Below, piece after piece: positions 61,693 through 64,000 of a DNA stretch of 64,000 bases (positions within the stretch are counted from its first letter, which is position 1; the number at the start of each line of letters is the position of its first letter). The position numbers were made by a program, and so were the translations under genes. The notes under the pieces were generated by a model, which was given only the letters and a program-made list of their open reading frames with translations, was not told where the DNA came from and made no database searches. The stretch spans positions 121,650 to 185,649 of the forward strand of contig JBEBXH010000001.1 in NCBI GenBank assembly GCA_040391785.1. The letters are read 5' to 3'. Source of the stretch: UBA5239 sp040391785 (GTDB taxonomy: Bacteria; Verrucomicrobiota; Lentisphaeria; Victivallales; Victivallaceae).

Positions 61693-63948
61693 ATGAAAAA
61701 AATATTGTTGCTGATTATTGGCTGTGTATTTGCGGTCATCGCCGAAGGTGCATTCACGCTGGTCGAAAACGGAGAAAGTGGAGCCGTAATCTGTGTTCCG
61801 GCCAAACCGTCGCCGTTTGAGGAATTCACCGCCCGGGAACTGCAGAATTATCTGAAGGCGATATCCGGGGCGGAACTGGAAATCGTTAAAAATGATGCGC
61901 TGCCGGAGACTCCGGCGATTATCGTCGGCAATCACCCGGCCAACCGGGAACTGCTGGCGGCTTTGGACAAGGCCGCGACTCAGTATGACCGCTTTGCGAT
62001 TGAGTGCAAAGGAAGTTATCTGCATATCGCCGCACCGCATTCGAGCGGCATCAGCTACGGCGGCTGGGAGTTTCTGCAGCAGCTCGGCGTGGAGTGGCTC
62101 ATGCCCGGCAAGATGGGAACTTATATCCCCACGCAAAAGACGATCAAACTGAATGATTTCCGGCAGATTCACGAGCCGCGCTGCGAGTTCCGTTCCAGCA
62201 CCAACTATATTGATGCCGGGCTCGAATGGCGGCTCGAGCAGCAGGGGGCGGAATTGTATGTCCGGGAGATGGAAAACGGTTTCAATGCGGCACATATGTA
62301 TGCCTGGCGGATGCGGCTGAATTCCACGACTCAGGACCGGCGCGACGCCTACGCGATTCTCGGCGCGGGGCACTCCTATGCCGCATATTTGCCGATTGAG
62401 CGCTACCGCAAGGATCATCCGGAGTGGTACGGATTGCGCGACGGCAAGCGTCAGCAGCCGGGGGAGGCGTGGCAGATCTGTTTCAATAATCAGGAAGCCG
62501 CCGCGGAGTTTGCGAAAAATGCGTTGCAGGAAGTGGAGGCGACTTTGGGCAGCGGCGTGCCGCAGGAGCGTATCATGCTGTGCGTATCGCCGAACGATCA
62601 CGAAGTGTTTTGCCTGTGCGATAAATGCAACGCCATGAAGGACCCCGACGGATATTCCAGCAATGTCCTGAATTTCGCCAACATGGTCGCCGCCCATATC
62701 CATGCGAAGTATCCGGCAGTCAAGATCACTTATTATGTTTACCACACTTACGGGCGGGTTCCGACCAAGGTCAAACCGGCCCCCGGGGTTTACGCATTCA
62801 TTACCGCCTGGACGGCGTTCAACTCGCTGGCGGTGAACAACGCCAAGCCATTGATGAACCCGGGCGGCAACCGGATCTTCGCGGACGTTTTCAAGTGGTT
62901 TGTCGAGAACAGTGCCGGGGTTTACGTGTACCCGTATTATGGACACTATGAAATCTTCAGCTGCTGGCCCATGCAGACCCAGATGAATTACGATTTCAAA
63001 GCCATGGCGAAGTGCCCGAAGTTCCTGGGCATGAACTCCGAGAGCCATCTGCACTGGGGTACCCAGCCGTTGAATCTGTACCTGTTTCCGAAACTGCTGT
63101 GGAATCCCGATGCGGACCAGGCGGCACTGATTCAGAATTTCTGCCGCAAGGCATATGGCGCGGCCGCCGACGAAGCCCGGCAACTCTTTGCCGTGCAGCA
63201 GGCGCAGATGGACAGACTCGACTATATTTGCGGCAATGGCATCGAAGTCCGGGAGTTATTGACGCCGCAGGTCATCGGGGAATGCGACAAACTGACGAAA
63301 CGGATTCAGGCGAAAATGCCGCGAATGGACGAACCGACCCGCTGGCGGACCCAGATTCTGCTTGACGGCTGGAAATATTCCAAGCTGTATGCGGAAGCAA
63401 TCAATTCATTGATGTACGGCACATCCCCGGATTTGCAGCCAAAAATCAAAGCGAATTTCGAGGCTATTACAGATTTTGTGAAAAGCGAACACGGACGCTA
63501 TGTCTTTGTGGCCGGGACAATCGAATACAATCTGAGAAGTTACCGCAGCATGGTGGAGGTCAATCTGCACGACCTGCCCGCCGGCAAATCCGAGTGGGGC
63601 GGGGCCATTTATTACGGCAGTGCGCTCAAATTTTACGCGAAAATGCGGAACATTAACTATGGCCTGTGGGGGATGCACCTGCCGGGGAAAAGCGAAGGTT
63701 CGTTTGACTGGACACTGAAAACCAGAGCCGGCAAAATCAAGGCGTTGACCATTGATCTTAGCCTGATCGACGGAAGCCTCAAGGTCTATGTCGGCAATGA
63801 TTTGATCGCGGAGAAAGGCGGTCCGGTCGTCATCCCCGCGAAATATCTGAACAAGCCGGAAATCACCATCCGCGTTACCGGACGGAACGACAAAGACAAT
63901 GAGGTAATCTGGATCGCCGGCGCCAGGGTAAACGCCGAAGTTGAATAA
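61693..63948 (+). CDS. Secreted DUF4838-type putative glycosidase (triad T6)
   Basis: 751 residues. A signal peptide (MKKILLLIIGCVFAVIAEGA) precedes the glucuronidase-like N-terminal domain (FEEFTARELQNYLKAISGAEL, AIIVGNHPAN, SYGGWEFLQQLGVEWLMPG) and a DUF4838 barrel with HPEWYGLRDGKRQQ, CVSPNDHEVFCLCDKC (Cys307, Cys309, Cys312) and ESHLHWGTQPLNLYLFPKLLWNPD. The C-terminal ~130 residues are a beta domain. Related to the T5 enzyme but shorter and lacking its C-terminal amidotransferase-like region. The 52 bp after the stop to the window end hold nothing recognisable. Confidence 0.85.
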   Translation: MKKILLLIIGCVFAVIAEGAFTLVENGESGAVICVPAKPSPFEEFTARELQNYLKAISGAELEIVKNDALPETPAIIVGNHPANRELLAALDKAATQYDRFAIECKGSYLHIAAPHSSGISYGGWEFLQQLGVEWLMPGKMGTYIPTQKTIKLNDFRQIHEPRCEFRSSTNYIDAGLEWRLEQQGAELYVREMENGFNAAHMYAWRMRLNSTTQDRRDAYAILGAGHSYAAYLPIERYRKDHPEWYGLRDGKRQQPGEAWQICFNNQEAAAEFAKNALQEVEATLGSGVPQERIMLCVSPNDHEVFCLCDKCNAMKDPDGYSSNVLNFANMVAAHIHAKYPAVKITYYVYHTYGRVPTKVKPAPGVYAFITAWTAFNSLAVNNAKPLMNPGGNRIFADVFKWFVENSAGVYVYPYYGHYEIFSCWPMQTQMNYDFKAMAKCPKFLGMNSESHLHWGTQPLNLYLFPKLLWNPDADQAALIQNFCRKAYGAAADEARQLFAVQQAQMDRLDYICGNGIEVRELLTPQVIGECDKLTKRIQAKMPRMDEPTRWRTQILLDGWKYSKLYAEAINSLMYGTSPDLQPKIKANFEAITDFVKSEHGRYVFVAGTIEYNLRSYRSMVEVNLHDLPAGKSEWGGAIYYGSALKFYAKMRNINYGLWGMHLPGKSEGSFDWTLKTRAGKIKALTIDLSLIDGSLKVYVGNDLIAEKGGPVVIPAKYLNKPEITIRVTGRNDKDNEVIWIAGARVNAEVE

Positions 63949-64000
63949 TTTGATCAGCCACAAAAAATCAGAATATTCTTCGCGCTAATCTGAGCGGAAG

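Noticed and set aside
61657..63183. 508-codon open frame on the minus strand
   Set aside because: Shadow of the T6 DUF4838 gene; no recognisable motifs.

Overview
The window looks like a chromosomal segment from a PVC-superphylum bacterium, most likely a gut-type Lentisphaerota relative (Victivallis-like). This is an inference from content: eight pseudopilins with the FTLIELL helix and a C-terminal H-X9-DG-type motif, many secreted glycan-active proteins (DUF4838, CBM9-like, GH39-like, BNR sialidase), abundant GntR/LacI hybrid regulators, and a HydE maturase consistent with fermentative H2 metabolism. No rRNA gene or other definitive phylogenetic marker is present.

Layout. 1-1185: end of ribA and a convergent AraC regulator. 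1326-2439: sialidase-like gene with its own consensus promoter. 2432-6415 (-): triad T1. 6668-11120: IclR, cytoplasmic GH20 and MurQ/GKRP-like amino-sugar operon. 11216-12824: MATE transporter behind a structured leader. 12930-18012: tRNA-Arg(UCU), a palindrome-rich region, a RelE-type toxin-antitoxin pair, a C39-like membrane peptidase, an unknown protein, a macro-domain protein and a SUFU protein, which resembles an accessory island. 18134-23677: HD hydrolase, two membrane glycosyltransferases, PfkB kinase, AlkX-like glycosylase. 23678-27952 (-): triad T2. 28180-35836: PHP phosphatase, a signal-peptide-bearing family II pyrophosphatase, signal peptidase I, an orphan pseudopilin, RDD and paired zinc-ribbon membrane proteins, enolase. 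35927-36760: phosphoesterase. 37014-40693 (+): triad T3. 40685-42981 (-): oxidoreductase with its regulator. 43271-48441 (+): triad T4. 48664-55141: orphan pseudopilin, membrane protein, CMD protein, truncated aconitase-like protein, prepilin peptidase, and a HydE-AroE fusion. 55214-59735 (-) and 59920-63948 (+): triads T5 and T6, back to back.

The main observation is a cassette that occurs six times: a sugar-sensing GntR/LacI-type regulator, then a pseudopilin, then one (T1: two) secreted glycan-active protein, tightly spaced or overlapping. Each cassette is preceded by one promoter (a -35 box, a 16-bp spacer and a perfect TATAAT) with a cassette-specific repeat at or just downstream of the predicted start site. 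I infer self-regulated glycan-degradation modules in which the pseudopilin is a dedicated partner of the secreted enzyme. None of the eight pseudopilins has the glycine normally required just before the prepilin cleavage site, although a prepilin peptidase gene lies at 52211-53074.

Intergenic DNA is rich in short dispersed repeats (AACCACGAA-type inverted elements, TTGAGAA heptamers, AATTGG/GTCCGTGT composites, a 62-bp triple-hairpin element in two copies). No CRISPR array, prophage or intact transposase was seen. All functional calls come from reading the sequence by eye; no database search was run.
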